In this document: in pieces, positions 63,454-64,000 of the stretch
How positions within the stretch are numbered: position 1 is the first letter of the stretch
Layout: every line of letters begins with the position of its first letter
Origin: Lysobacteraceae bacterium
GTDB taxonomy: Bacteria > Pseudomonadota > Gammaproteobacteria > Xanthomonadales > Xanthomonadaceae
DNA length: 64,000 bases
Assembly: GCA_004297225.1 (NCBI GenBank)
Contig: SCUI01000013.1
Location: 372,001-436,000 of the forward strand
Reading direction: 5' to 3'
Made by a program: the position numbers and the translations under genes
Notes under the pieces: model-generated
What the model saw: the letters and a program-made list of their open reading frames with translations, nothing else
The model's database searches: none
What the model was told of the DNA's origin: nothing

Positions 63454-64000
<547 letters not shown>

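Overview
This window reads as chromosomal core DNA of a gammaproteobacterium of the Xanthomonadaceae/Lysobacteraceae (Lysobacter, Luteimonas or Pseudoxanthomonas type). The reasons are the very high GC content, the order mutS-pncC-lexA-recA-recX-alaS-csrA followed by tRNA genes, the run asd-fimV-truA-trpF-trpB, a xanthomonad-type LexA operator in front of lexA, and scattered REP palindromes of the xanthomonad type. The family is inferred with good confidence; genus and species are not resolved. No gap between genes exceeds about 180 bases, and no insertion sequence, prophage, CRISPR array or rRNA gene is present.

Layout. 1-4320: ffh (5' end outside the window), a VIT-family metal transporter, the ribosome/tRNA operon rpsP-rimM-trmD-rplS, and hslR. 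4323-13262: mismatch repair (mutS, minus strand), pncC, the SOS set lexA-recA-recX, alaS, csrA, tRNA-Ser(GCU) and tRNA-Arg(ACG). 13301-21596: a BON-domain protein, a TonB-dependent receptor coupled to a CtaG-type membrane protein (probably copper), thiD, a SulP transporter, and a minus-strand gcvR-bcp-phoH2 unit. 22298-30743: dapA and a BamC-like lipoprotein, ferredoxin fdxA, tRNA-Glu(CUC), then pcnB-folK-panB-panC-panD (RNA tailing, folate and pantothenate), queG, nnrD and tsaE. 30849-37546: amiC, mutL, a DUF1684 lipoprotein, a TraB/GumN protein and a TPR-sulfotransferase. 37575-40671: an FNR/Dnr-type operator and a three-gene nitric oxide reductase operon with an unusual di-haem NorC. 40676-51952: an RnfB-like ferredoxin, metG, DUF2147, a large TonB-dependent receptor, mrp, dcd, a HIT protein, a dienelactone hydrolase, rimO, greB and an NlpE-like lipoprotein. 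51984-64000: a HerA-like ATPase, mltD, psd, a SCO protein, prmB, aroC, asd, fimV, truA, trpF and the first part of trpB.

Most genes are housekeeping, and the more unusual content is regulatory or architectural. Several genes (fdxA, panD, mutL, metG, queG, nnrD, amiC, perhaps thiD) carry a -10-like hexamer exactly 6 or 7 nt before the start codon, which predicts leaderless mRNAs. Several -10 boxes are built on the stop codon of the upstream gene. A REP palindrome lies in frame inside metG. The nitric oxide reductase keeps every NorB catalytic residue in the same spacing as the Pseudomonas cNOR enzyme, but has a fused second cytochrome c domain, a C-terminal membrane extension, an unknown 92-residue membrane partner and no norQD next to it. 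It is the best candidate here for an under-described system.
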